Part shown: positions 9,307 to 18,467 of the stretch, piece by piece
How positions within the stretch are numbered: the stretch's first letter is position 1
Layout: the number at the start of each line of letters is the position of its first letter
Assembly (NCBI GenBank): GCA_020635275.1
Contig: JACKAA010000002.1
Coordinates: forward strand, 248,001-312,000
Direction of reading: 5' to 3'
DNA from: Ignavibacteriales bacterium
GTDB lineage: Bacteria; Bacteroidota; Ignavibacteria; Ignavibacteriales; Melioribacteraceae
DNA: 64,000 nucleotides
Position numbers and translations under genes: made by a program
The notes under the pieces: generated by a model
The model's database searches: none
Seen by the model: only the letters and a program-made list of their open reading frames with translations
What the model was told of the DNA's origin: nothing

Positions 9307-10823
9307 TAAACTTCCACTCCTTGATTTTCTTTAATCACTAATCCACGTTTTACATAGTAATTTTTTAATCTTTCAATTTCAGATTCTGTTTTATCTTTAT
9401 TCCAACCAAATAATTCGCAAATCTCCTCTGCATTCAATAATGCTTTACTAGGATTGTCACCTAATGTTGTTCTTCTTAAAAGCAAATCATCTAAATGTAC
9501 TATTGATTCATTCTCAATTTTTTGCTTGATAATACTTTTAAGCGATTCATCTTCAATGCTCCAATCAAAATCAAATACACCAAATTCTTCATCAGATTTT
9601 TGAGGAAATTCAATTTCTTTTAGCTTAGCAGATTTATCACCCAAAAATTTATTTAAAACTTTTTCAGCAACTAATCGAGATGTTGTTAATTTTACACCCG
9701 ATAAACTAAATAATCCTTTTGGACCATTATGTTCAGAATGATCAATTATTATTTCACGAACAGCAATTTCATTTGTGCCTTGTTCTTTAGCTGGTAGTAG
9801 TCCTGAATAGATTTGAACAATATTATCTTTCGTTAAATTCAAGGTTGGAATTGATAAATTCAGATCATCAATAAAATTTTGAATTGATTCATCAGTTGGA
9901 ATTGGAATTTCTTCAACTCCATCCCAAGCTTGATGAGTTGTTCCAGCAAATAATTTACCTTTCCAAGGACGTAAGAAATAAGCTTTCGCATTATCTTTGG
10001 GTGGAGTTATTGCCAATGCGTGATCAGAGAGAGCATCAACATCAAATAAAATATTCCAAGCAATTGAATACTTAAATAGATTTTCAAAATCTTTGTGTAA
10101 ATTTTTAGCTAACTCTCGGCTCCAAGGTCCAGTTGAATTTATTACCAAAGAAGATTTAAATTCATAACTTTCGTTAGTTTCATTATCAATTGCAACAACA
10201 CCTTTTACAACATCATTTTCTGTAACTACATCTTTTACTGCAAAATAATTAAGCGGAGTACAACCATTCTCAGAAGCGGTTTTTAATATTTCGAAAAGAA
10301 CAATTTGTGAATCATCCATTGCTCCGTCATTCCAAATTGCGCCACCTTTTAATTCATTGGTATTAACATGAGGAAATATCTCTTTTACTTTTTCTGATGA
10401 AATTACTTTTCCATTTAACAAATTATTTTCATCATTAACTGATTTATTTCTGTTAATAGAAAGTAAATCATTTAAATTTAATGCCGCCCACATAATTGAA
10501 TTTCTTTGCAAACCCTTATTATATAAAGGCATTAGACAAGAAATAGGTTTTGTTAATGTGGGGAAATTTTTAAGAAACCATTTTCTTTCTCCAACCGATT
10601 CTTTAAATCTGTGAAGATCTAAAGACTGCAAATATCTCAATCCACCGTGTACAATTCTTAGACTGTTAAAACTTGTAGCTGAACCAAAATCATTTTTTTC
10701 GAGTAGTAAAGTTTTAAGTCCTCTACACGAAGATTCATAAGCGAGCATTACTCCATAAAAACCACCACCAATAATAATGATGTCATAATTTTGCTCAACA
10801 GCTTTTTTAATATCTCTTTTCAT
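9306..10823 (-). CDS. FAD-dependent oxidoreductase of the glycerol-3-phosphate dehydrogenase (GlpD) type
   Basis: A 505-residue protein with an FAD-binding GGGFYG (19-24), the GlpD-typical HGGLRYL (59-65) and a later substrate-domain block (SGVKLTTSR). It resembles aerobic glycerol-3-phosphate dehydrogenase over its length. Inside an EPS operon, coupled to an epimerase, it may oxidise a sugar or polyol intermediate rather than serve glycerol catabolism; no glpF or glpK is near. The family assignment is firm and the role is inferred. An alternative is a 2-hydroxy-acid oxidase of the same DAO superfamily. Confidence 0.86.
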   Translation of the reverse strand: MKRDIKKAVEQNYDIIIIGGGFYGVMLAYESSCRGLKTLLLEKNDFGSATSFNSLRIVHGGLRYLQSLDLHRFKESVGERKWFLKNFPTLTKPISCLMPLYNKGLQRNSIMWAALNLNDLLSINRNKSVNDENNLLNGKVISSEKVKEIFPHVNTNELKGGAIWNDGAMDDSQIVLFEILKTASENGCTPLNYFAVKDVVTENDVVKGVVAIDNETNESYEFKSSLVINSTGPWSRELAKNLHKDFENLFKYSIAWNILFDVDALSDHALAITPPKDNAKAYFLRPWKGKLFAGTTHQAWDGVEEIPIPTDESIQNFIDDLNLSIPTLNLTKDNIVQIYSGLLPAKEQGTNEIAVREIIIDHSEHNGPKGLFSLSGVKLTTSRLVAEKVLNKFLGDKSAKLKEIEFPQKSDEEFGVFDFDWSIEDESLKSIIKQKIENESIVHLDDLLLRRTTLGDNPSKALLNAEEICELFGWNKDKTESEIERLKNYYVKRGLVIKENQGVEV

Positions 10824-10846
10824 TTTATATCAAAGTAAATTTTAGA

Positions 10847-12724
10847 TTAACTTAACCATCTGTTTTTCCAATCATGAAAAACAATTAACGCCCATAAAAT
10901 GTGGCTATGATTTGCAGTTCCGGCTTGATGTTCGCTCTTTAAATTTTTAATCATTGTGCTATTAAAAATTCCATCCGATTTAATTTTTTGTTCATCAAGT
11001 AAATCATTCATTAAAGGTTTGAATTCATTATTCAACCAATTTTTAATTGGAATTGAAAAACCTTCTTTTGGTCGATAAATACATTCACTAGGGACATGTT
11101 TAGCTGCAACTTTTTTAAGAATAATTTTTGTGGTGTTTGCATCGGTCTTTAAACTTTCTGGAACTTGGAAAGCCAAATCAACAACATCTGGATCTAGATA
11201 AGGAACTCTTGCCTCCAAAGAAACTGCCATCGACATTCGATCAACTTTAGTTAAAATATTATCAACTAAATAACTTTTGACATCAACATAAAGACTTCTG
11301 TTTAGTTCGCCTCTATCACCAGCTTTATCAAATAGTTTAACAATATGATCAGCCGAATTAACTGTTAAATTACCATAAGCATCTTGCGTGAATAAATTTT
11401 GCTTTACTGCATCACCAACAAATAATCTCCAACGAGCATGCGAAAGTTCATTCTCATATTGCAAGCCTTCAACAAATCTTTTTGATTTATTTATAAGCCC
11501 TTTTTTCTTTGCTGTTGGATTTATGGAATTAATTATTGGCTCGATCATTCCCTTTCGTAAGAAAGAAGGAATTTTTTGAAATTGATTTGCTTTATGATTT
11601 GCAAGATAAGTTTCATATCCGCCAAAAAGTTCATCGCCGCCATCACCGCTTAAGCTTACTGTTACATGCTGTCTTGCAAGTCTAGAAACTAAATAAGTTG
11701 GGAATATTGAAAAATCACCGATCGGATCATCCATAAATTGCATAAGATGATTGAATAAATCTAAAACATCCGGCTTAATAATTTCGTCTTTGTGATCAAC
11801 ACCTAATTGATCTGCAACTTTTCTTGCCCAAGTGAGTTCGTTATAAGTTGGATCATCAAAACCAATGCTGAAAGTTTTTACACTTCCCATTGATGCTGCA
11901 ATAAGCGAAGAATCAACTCCACCCGAAAGAAATGCTCCTAAAGGCACATCACTTATCATCTGCATTTTTGTTGATTTCTGAATCTGCCAATCAATTTTTT
12001 CAATCCATTCGGCTTCAGATAAAGTACTTGGAGAATTACTGTAAAATGGGACATCCCAATATTCATAAGGATTACACTTTGGATTTGAAATATCAATTTC
12101 TAAAAGTTTACCAGGCTCTAATTTGCTTATCGATTTTATTAAAGTTGATTCTCCTGGAATGTATTCCCACGAAAGAAATTCACCAAGAGCATTCATATCG
12201 AGTTCTTTATCAACTAAATTTGTTTCTAGAATTGCTTTAATCTCAGAGCCAAAAACAATTCTTTTATTTGAAAAGGAATAGTAAACCGGCTTAATTCCAA
12301 CATGATCTCTAACTAAAACAAATTTATTTTTCTTTTGATCATGGAGTGCAATTGCAAACATTCCATTTAATTTTTTAGGGAAATCAATTCCCCATTCTTC
12401 ATAACCATGAACTATTACTTCAGTATCTGAGTTGGTTTTGAAGATATGCCCTTTATCTGTCAACTCTTTTTTAAGATCTGGGAAATTATAGATCTCACCA
12501 TTAAAGACTGTCCAGATTGATTTATCTTCATTATAGATTGGCTGACTTCCGCCGCTCAAATCAATAATTGAAAGTCTTCTCATTCCTAAAGCAGCATTTC
12601 CATGAATTGCCATTCCGGCTTCATCTGGCCCGCGATGGTAAAGTGTATCTACCATTGCTTTAAGTTTATCGTTTGATATGGTTTGATTATTTTGGAAAGA
12701 AACTACACCGGCAATTCCACACAT
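10847..12724 (-). CDS. asnB: Glutamine-dependent asparagine synthase-like amidotransferase
   Basis: A 625-residue protein with the N-terminal nucleophile Cys2 (MCGIAG), a GATase-II domain to about 200 (FNGEIYN, RDHVGIKP) and an AsnB ATP-pyrophosphatase domain with SGGVDSS (267-273) and SGDGGDELFGGYE. Domain order and key residues are intact. The length matches the longer AsnB group found in capsule and EPS loci, which is thought to amidate sugar acids or peptides rather than only make asparagine. Its start lies next to the stop of the upstream GT4 gene's downstream neighbour spacing (TAAATG arrangement at 12722-12727), so it is co-translated with the GT4 gene. Confidence 0.92.
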   Translation of the reverse strand: MCGIAGVVSFQNNQTISNDKLKAMVDTLYHRGPDEAGMAIHGNAALGMRRLSIIDLSGGSQPIYNEDKSIWTVFNGEIYNFPDLKKELTDKGHIFKTNSDTEVIVHGYEEWGIDFPKKLNGMFAIALHDQKKNKFVLVRDHVGIKPVYYSFSNKRIVFGSEIKAILETNLVDKELDMNALGEFLSWEYIPGESTLIKSISKLEPGKLLEIDISNPKCNPYEYWDVPFYSNSPSTLSEAEWIEKIDWQIQKSTKMQMISDVPLGAFLSGGVDSSLIAASMGSVKTFSIGFDDPTYNELTWARKVADQLGVDHKDEIIKPDVLDLFNHLMQFMDDPIGDFSIFPTYLVSRLARQHVTVSLSGDGGDELFGGYETYLANHKANQFQKIPSFLRKGMIEPIINSINPTAKKKGLINKSKRFVEGLQYENELSHARWRLFVGDAVKQNLFTQDAYGNLTVNSADHIVKLFDKAGDRGELNRSLYVDVKSYLVDNILTKVDRMSMAVSLEARVPYLDPDVVDLAFQVPESLKTDANTTKIILKKVAAKHVPSECIYRPKEGFSIPIKNWLNNEFKPLMNDLLDEQKIKSDGIFNSTMIKNLKSEHQAGTANHSHILWALIVFHDWKNRWLS

Positions 12725-13906
12725 TTATAAACTCTCCAATAATCTTTTTAGTTTAGATGTGTAAACTGTTCTAGAATATTCATCTTCATAAAGTTTCATT
12801 GCGTTTTTAACTTTTTCTTGAGCTAGTTCTTTGTCGCTTAGAGATAACAGAATTCCTTTCGCCATAGCCTCAGGATTTGGATCAACTAGAAAACATACTT
12901 CTTCTGTTAAAACTTGTGTATGTGAATAAATTCTAGTTGCAACTAAAGCTTTTCCAGAGGCAAGTTGCTCATATATTTTTAATGGTGTGTTTGTTCCATC
13001 ACTTCTTGGCGAAAGTAAAATATCTGCTTTTGCAGTAAACTCTTTAGCAAATTTCTGAGCAACACGACCGGTAAATTTCACATTGTTTTCTAGTCCTAAA
13101 CTGTTAGCATGTTTACTGAATTTATCTACTTGTTCTTTTGTTCCACCTGCAATAAGCAGTCTTACTTTTTTATTCTCTTCAATTACATGTTTCATGGAAT
13201 CAACGAGAATATCAATACCTTGATATTTTTCTAAAGTACCTGCATAAACTAAAAGTTGTTCATCATCCTTAACAAATTCATCTATATTGAAATCGATTTT
13301 TTCTTCAGTATTTGTTTCAACAACATTCTTTCTTTTTACCGGATCAAAAATTGAATTTTCAATTAGAAAATGTTTTTCTTTGTTAGTAATAATAGTATTA
13401 ACATAATCTCTTAAATCCGGACAAATAGTAATAACCGCTTCAGCCGTGTGCAGACAATTATCTTCTAAAGTTTTAAAAATATTAATGATTGCTTTATTCG
13501 TAGTAAACTGGAAATTTGTTAACTGCTGAGTTAAACTTGAGTGCATATCATAAATAAGCTTAAACTTAAAAATTGGCTTAAGAAAATATGCCATAAAAAC
13601 AGCTTCTTCGTGAGCATGTACAACATCATACTTATTTGTAAGTAATAGCCAGAACATTTTGGCAAATATGAATATGTCCAAAAATAATTTTAAAGGTGAT
13701 GGTCCAATTTTTACGTTACCTAAAAATTTAAATCTAGGAACTCTAATAAATCTAACATTTGGTATCTCTACATTTTGTCCTTCACCATAAGTTAGAAAAT
13801 CCATTTTAACTCCCAGTTCGGAGCTAATCATAGTTCTGTAATAAACACTAAAAGGTGTTCCTCTCGGTGAAAAGAAAGGCTGTGGAGCGATTACTAAAGT
13901 TTTCAT
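12725..13906 (-). CDS. Glycosyltransferase family 4
   Basis: A 393-residue GT-B protein. The N-terminus (FFSPRGTPFSVYYR) is a typical GT4 acceptor-side loop; YDMHSS follows the first domain, and the donor domain has VYAGTLEKYQGID and the sugar-nucleotide motif DGTNTPLKIYE, the variant of the EX7E motif found in this family. It transfers a sugar from a nucleotide donor to the lipid-linked EPS intermediate on the cytoplasmic face. It sits directly before the asparagine synthase with no gap. Confidence 0.9.
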   Translation of the reverse strand: MKTLVIAPQPFFSPRGTPFSVYYRTMISSELGVKMDFLTYGEGQNVEIPNVRFIRVPRFKFLGNVKIGPSPLKLFLDIFIFAKMFWLLLTNKYDVVHAHEEAVFMAYFLKPIFKFKLIYDMHSSLTQQLTNFQFTTNKAIINIFKTLEDNCLHTAEAVITICPDLRDYVNTIITNKEKHFLIENSIFDPVKRKNVVETNTEEKIDFNIDEFVKDDEQLLVYAGTLEKYQGIDILVDSMKHVIEENKKVRLLIAGGTKEQVDKFSKHANSLGLENNVKFTGRVAQKFAKEFTAKADILLSPRSDGTNTPLKIYEQLASGKALVATRIYSHTQVLTEEVCFLVDPNPEAMAKGILLSLSDKELAQEKVKNAMKLYEDEYSRTVYTSKLKRLLESL

Positions 13907-13910
13907 TTTT

Positions 13911-14732
13911 TTATCTATTTCGTTTTACAATTTGCATTGAAATTTGATTCTTAAAAAAATTGAATAACGACTCTAATCTTCCATAAGTCGCAAATTGTTT
14001 TTTAGAAGAAGTAATTTTTTCAAATAAACTATCGAAAGGTTTTTCTATATCTAAAACTCCCTCTAAAACAAATCCAAAACTACCAGGTTTGTTAACTTCA
14101 TTTTTGAATGGCAAGGGATCGCTTCCTGGAATATTTAGCATATTATTTTTGGCTGCTAAGCTAAATATTTTGGGTTTACTCCAGAAAAAAGGTCTATTTC
14201 CATTATCTCCCAAATAAATGGGAAATGTATTATTTTGCAACACTAATTTTTCAATAATTTCCTTTCTGTATCCCATCCATTTGCCAACTCCCCAGGGTAT
14301 TACAGAAATTACTTTTTTGTTTGACACATATGCCAATATTTCTTCAATCGGTTTTCCATCTTCAGGATCTTCAATTAAGCCTAATGTTAAAACTTCTAAT
14401 TTTTCATTGGTCACAATTTGTCTACCAGCAATTAAATAAATTGTAAAATTTTCTTTATCAACTAATTTAATTGTATTTGGATTTTCTGTTAAGTCAATTT
14501 TCCATTCACTTAAAATGCTTTTGTCTGCATTTTGCTTAAGCTGATTAAAATAATTTACTTTATGAGATTCAGTCAAACAAAGAATAAATTGATTAGAACA
14601 TAAATCTAATATATTAGCTTGCTTTAGGAAGTTGGCTTTTGCGGAATTAAAAAATTTGTCAAGGTTATAACATTCATGAATGTGAATATGGGCGTCAATT
14701 AATACATTTGTAGATTTTGACAGATTAAACAT
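13911..14732 (-). CDS. Putative metal-dependent hydrolase, PHP/amidohydrolase-like
   Basis: A 273-residue protein that starts with a clear metal-binding block, DAHIHIH (13-19), as in PHP and amidohydrolase-fold enzymes. Later candidate ligands are in PWGVGKW, GDNGNRPFF and PGSDPLP. There is no signal peptide. It begins four bases after the next GT4 gene starts on this strand, so it belongs to the operon. A comparable small hydrolase is sometimes seen beside AsnB-like enzymes in EPS clusters. Function is unknown; a phosphoesterase or deacetylase acting on a sugar intermediate is possible. Confidence 0.72.
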   Translation of the reverse strand: MFNLSKSTNVLIDAHIHIHECYNLDKFFNSAKANFLKQANILDLCSNQFILCLTESHKVNYFNQLKQNADKSILSEWKIDLTENPNTIKLVDKENFTIYLIAGRQIVTNEKLEVLTLGLIEDPEDGKPIEEILAYVSNKKVISVIPWGVGKWMGYRKEIIEKLVLQNNTFPIYLGDNGNRPFFWSKPKIFSLAAKNNMLNIPGSDPLPFKNEVNKPGSFGFVLEGVLDIEKPFDSLFEKITSSKKQFATYGRLESLFNFFKNQISMQIVKRNR

Positions 14733-14797
14733 ATTGATATAAATTATATTGAATTGAAAATGCTAGACATGAATATTTTTTAAAAAAATATTTTGAA

Positions 14798-15973
14798 TTA
14801 TAAAAGTTGTTCAATTATTTTAAAGTATTGTTCTTTCATAACGTCTGAAGAGATTTTAGAATAACTTTCATATGCTTTTGAAACTCTTATTTTCCTTTCA
14901 TTCGGATTTTCACACAAATAAATTATTTTTTCTGTTAAATCATCTGGATCATTTGGATTTACAAAAAAAATACTCTCTTCGGGGAAAATGAATTGTGCTG
15001 GCTTAAGACGCGATGTAACAACCGGTATACCAGATAAAACATATTCAAAAAGCTTTGTTGAAAAAGCTAGTTGCATAAAAAAATCGGCTTTGTAAGGTAC
15101 AATGCCTAGATCAGAATTTTTAATCAACTTATATATATTGTCAAGACTTTCTCGGCTATTTAAAAATATAGAATCTTCTAAATTGTACTTAGTTATTTTT
15201 TCTTTAAGTAAATTTTTGTATCCGTCATCATAAAACCCATAAATATTTAATGTGGAATTTGGAATTTTCTGAATAATATTTTTGAATGCATCAATTGCTA
15301 TATCAATCCCAAATCTATCCGCTATAGAACCGTGATAAATAATCTTTAATCCTGAGCTTATTTTTTCAAATTTTCGTTCCTTATCAAAGTGAAAAATTGC
15401 GTTATCAGCAGAATTAAAAATTATTGTAATTTTTTCTTCGGGAATTTTTCTTTCAAGAAGTTTATCCTTAAATCCAGGACTTGCTACAATTATTTTATCA
15501 GCAAAGTGACAAGAAATATTTGCAAAGAAAACAACAAGTCTGTGTAAAAACTTCCACTTACCATCTGACCATTTGGTTTCAAATAATTCTACTGAAGTAT
15601 CTCTAACATCTAGGATTAATTTTGTACCAAAAAATTTCTGAAAAAATGCAATAAAAATCATCAATTCTGGTAAAGTGTGTATTATTATTATATCTAGTTT
15701 ATTTTGAAAGCTAAGTTTTTGTAATTTTATAAAAGTTGGAATGATGAATTTAAGCGTGTTCCATATATATTTTAATAAAGTATCCTTATCCCCCAGTCTA
15801 GAAACACCATAAACTGTGGTATTATTTCTAATAATTGTCTTTTTTTCATTTTCTAAATAACAGATAACACTAATATTGAAATTATTATCTTCTAAAAAAG
15901 CAACTTGTTGTTGGAGTCTTGTATCATTTTCAAAAATAAATTTTGATATTAAACAAGCATTTTTATTTTTCAT
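14798..15973 (-). CDS. Glycosyltransferase family 4
   Basis: A 391-residue GT-B enzyme. The first domain ends in LILDVRDTSVE, and the donor domain has IIYHGSIADRFGID and the late motif FSTKLFEYVLSGIPVVTSR, which holds the second glutamate of the EX7E pair. The composition is very rich in Lys, Ile and Asn, more so than the asnB-glpD segment. It probably adds one residue of the repeat unit; donor and linkage are not predictable. Confidence 0.87.
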   Translation of the reverse strand: MKNKNACLISKFIFENDTRLQQQVAFLEDNNFNISVICYLENEKKTIIRNNTTVYGVSRLGDKDTLLKYIWNTLKFIIPTFIKLQKLSFQNKLDIIIIHTLPELMIFIAFFQKFFGTKLILDVRDTSVELFETKWSDGKWKFLHRLVVFFANISCHFADKIIVASPGFKDKLLERKIPEEKITIIFNSADNAIFHFDKERKFEKISSGLKIIYHGSIADRFGIDIAIDAFKNIIQKIPNSTLNIYGFYDDGYKNLLKEKITKYNLEDSIFLNSRESLDNIYKLIKNSDLGIVPYKADFFMQLAFSTKLFEYVLSGIPVVTSRLKPAQFIFPEESIFFVNPNDPDDLTEKIIYLCENPNERKIRVSKAYESYSKISSDVMKEQYFKIIEQLL

Positions 15974-16049
15974 ATTTTACAAATTTGTCGAGCGATTATT
16001 ATTATGTATTTTTACTATAAATGTAATACTTAAATTTACATAAAAACAA

Positions 16050-17186
16050 TTATCTTTGTTTCAAAGTGGAAAAAATTCGTTTATATTTATTTTCGTTTTC
16101 TGCCCATTCAAATAAATTGTTAATTTGCTTTATCGATTCTTTTTTAGCTAAATATGATTTATCTTTTTTATCAAAGTTAATAATCTTATCAATTTCTTCT
16201 ACATCTTTTACGAAATAACCTATATTGTTATTAGATATAAGTTCTTCTGATTCACCTGGAACATTTGTAATTAGCGGAATAACATGTGATAATGCTAAGT
16301 AAAGTGTATTTGGTGCAGTATACTCAAAATATTTTCGCTTATCGTTCAAATAATATATTATTAAATCAATATCTGACAAATACTGCCTGATGTTTTTTTG
16401 CCACCCAAGATAATATACTCTATTATTTACTTTAGCAATTTCGGTGATTTTATCTTCATGCTTACCAACTCCGGCAATAAAGAAATGTATATTTTTTTTG
16501 ATAGATAATTTTTCAATTATTTTGTTAATTGGTCTTTCATCAAAATTTATTACACCAAAATAACTTATGAGAATATCGTTTTCTGGAATATTATATCTTT
16601 CTCTTAAACTTATCTTTTCACCAATATAGGGATCGTACCAATTTCCAATTATTTGTATCTCCTTTTTAGTATAATACTTTGAATAGAACTGTTGCCTCTT
16701 TTTATTAACAACAATTAACTCATCTATTCTTCTAATCAAAAATTTTTCAATGAAAAATATTGTTTTTCTAAGTATAGGAGGATATTTTTCCCATTCCATT
16801 AAATGGTAGATTTCATGTGCATCATAAATTAATGGAGCATTATATTTTTTCTTAAATTTCAATCCTAATGGCAACATCAACAAATCATGTGCATAAATAA
16901 AACTATACTTTGTTTTATTTTGGGATATTTGCTTTAGTGCTAATTTCATAAATTTTATAAGATCAAATATTTTTTTTAAACCTTTTTGTTTTTCTGATAA
17001 AACTCTAATTCTTGTTATATTTAATTTTTCCAAAAATTCGAATTTGTCTAATTTCCCTTCTTGATCCCAACAAAATAAGTCAACTTTATAACCTAAATTT
17101 ATTAATGAATTTATTTCCTTTTGTACTCTTAAATCTGGATTAAATGCATTATCCAGCAGCATAAGAATTTCTTCACGATCAATCAT
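16050..17186 (-). CDS. Glycosyltransferase, GT4-like
   Basis: A 378-residue GT-B protein. The opening MLLDNAFNPDLRVQKE is typical of a GT4 subgroup, followed by YAHDLLMLPLG and YDAHEIYHL in the acceptor domain. The donor domain (YFGVINFDERP, YLGWQKNIRQYL) is present, but the usual EX7E block is weak (APNTLYLALSHVIPLI). It is still most likely an active GT in the EPS operon, with less certainty than its neighbours. Confidence 0.8.
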   Translation of the reverse strand: MIDREEILMLLDNAFNPDLRVQKEINSLINLGYKVDLFCWDQEGKLDKFEFLEKLNITRIRVLSEKQKGLKKIFDLIKFMKLALKQISQNKTKYSFIYAHDLLMLPLGLKFKKKYNAPLIYDAHEIYHLMEWEKYPPILRKTIFFIEKFLIRRIDELIVVNKKRQQFYSKYYTKKEIQIIGNWYDPYIGEKISLRERYNIPENDILISYFGVINFDERPINKIIEKLSIKKNIHFFIAGVGKHEDKITEIAKVNNRVYYLGWQKNIRQYLSDIDLIIYYLNDKRKYFEYTAPNTLYLALSHVIPLITNVPGESEELISNNNIGYFVKDVEEIDKIINFDKKDKSYLAKKESIKQINNLFEWAENENKYKRIFSTLKQR

Positions 17187-17190
17187 AATT

Positions 17191-18423
17191 TTAATTTTCC
17201 GCTATACTTAGATAGAGTTGACTATATTTCTTAATAACATTTTCTTTTGATAAATGTGATATACTTTTTCTGATTTCGTCTCTTTTCCAATTTGTTTCAA
17301 GGCCAATGAGAAGTTTTTCAGCCAGTTCTGAAGGTATATTTGGTTCTACAAGGTAGCCATTTTTACCTTCATGTATTATTGTGGGAATTCCGCCTACACT
17401 TGAAGCAACAACTGGTGTTCCACAGAATAATGATTCAACTGCTACATTTGGCAGTCCTTCACTTTTACTAGGTAAACAAAAAATATCTGAAGCGTTGTAA
17501 TATGAAATTAATTTTTCACTGTTTAATACTCCAAGAAAAGAAACACTATTTTGAATATCGAGATTATCAATTAATCTCTTTAAATTGCCTTCTTCAGCAC
17601 CCGCTCCAGCAATTAATAAAGAAACATTTATTTTATTTTTGAGAAGTTGTGAAAAAGCTTCAATTAGAACATGAACATTTTTAACTGGAATCAATCCACC
17701 AGCAAAGAATATATATTTTCTATCATTTCTTAAACAAAGCAATTTTCTCGTTTCATTTCTATCTTTAATTGTAAATTTTTCTGATTCATAAATATTATCA
17801 ATTAATACTTTGTTATTTTCCTTAATATAAATATCCAATAATTTGCATTGTTCAAACAAGTCATTAGTTACTGCTGCAACTTTGTTAGCATTAAGTAATA
17901 ATTGTTTTGCGTTTTTCCAAAAAATTGAATCTTTAACTAATCGCTTTACATCGCTGCCCATAAGTGATACTAAAAAAGGTACTTTAAACTTTTTAGAAAT
18001 AATTTTAGCAAAGGTTCCTGCTGGAAATATCCAATTAGCATGAATAATTGAATTGCTTTCAATTTCATTTGAGATAATTTTTCTTCCTTGAAGATAGGCA
18101 AACCAACCTTCTATATGATGAAAGTAACTTCTGGGGAATCTATAATATCTTAAATAAATTATCTTTAAGTTTTTACTTGATTCCAGATTTAAATCATTCT
18201 TATAATAGTTTAATTTCCATGCTTTGTAAATAGATTTCCAATCTTTCCAATACCTTAACATTTCGAATATTGGCGGAGCTGCTGGATACAAGCAAATTAC
18301 AGTAATTTTATATAGTTTTGATAATTCTTTTACTGTACGATATAAGTAAACACCTTTAGTATCGTTTATATTACTTGGAAATTCTGGTGTTAACCATATT
18401 AAGTTTATGCCCGAAGGATTCAA
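17191..18423 (-). CDS. Glycosyltransferase family 4
   Basis: A 410-residue GT4 enzyme with a full donor motif SEGLPNVAVES (EX7E), FFAGGLIPVKNVH at the head of the second Rossmann domain and WLTPEFPSNIN at the N-terminus. It is four bases from the following GT gene. One of six GT4 genes in this operon. Confidence 0.9.
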   Translation of the reverse strand: MNPSGINLIWLTPEFPSNINDTKGVYLYRTVKELSKLYKITVICLYPAAPPIFEMLRYWKDWKSIYKAWKLNYYKNDLNLESSKNLKIIYLRYYRFPRSYFHHIEGWFAYLQGRKIISNEIESNSIIHANWIFPAGTFAKIISKKFKVPFLVSLMGSDVKRLVKDSIFWKNAKQLLLNANKVAAVTNDLFEQCKLLDIYIKENNKVLIDNIYESEKFTIKDRNETRKLLCLRNDRKYIFFAGGLIPVKNVHVLIEAFSQLLKNKINVSLLIAGAGAEEGNLKRLIDNLDIQNSVSFLGVLNSEKLISYYNASDIFCLPSKSEGLPNVAVESLFCGTPVVASSVGGIPTIIHEGKNGYLVEPNIPSELAEKLLIGLETNWKRDEIRKSISHLSKENVIKKYSQLYLSIAEN

Positions 18424-18467
18424 TTACTTTTCTAAAATATTATGAAATTTAAAGTTGTAATCAGATA

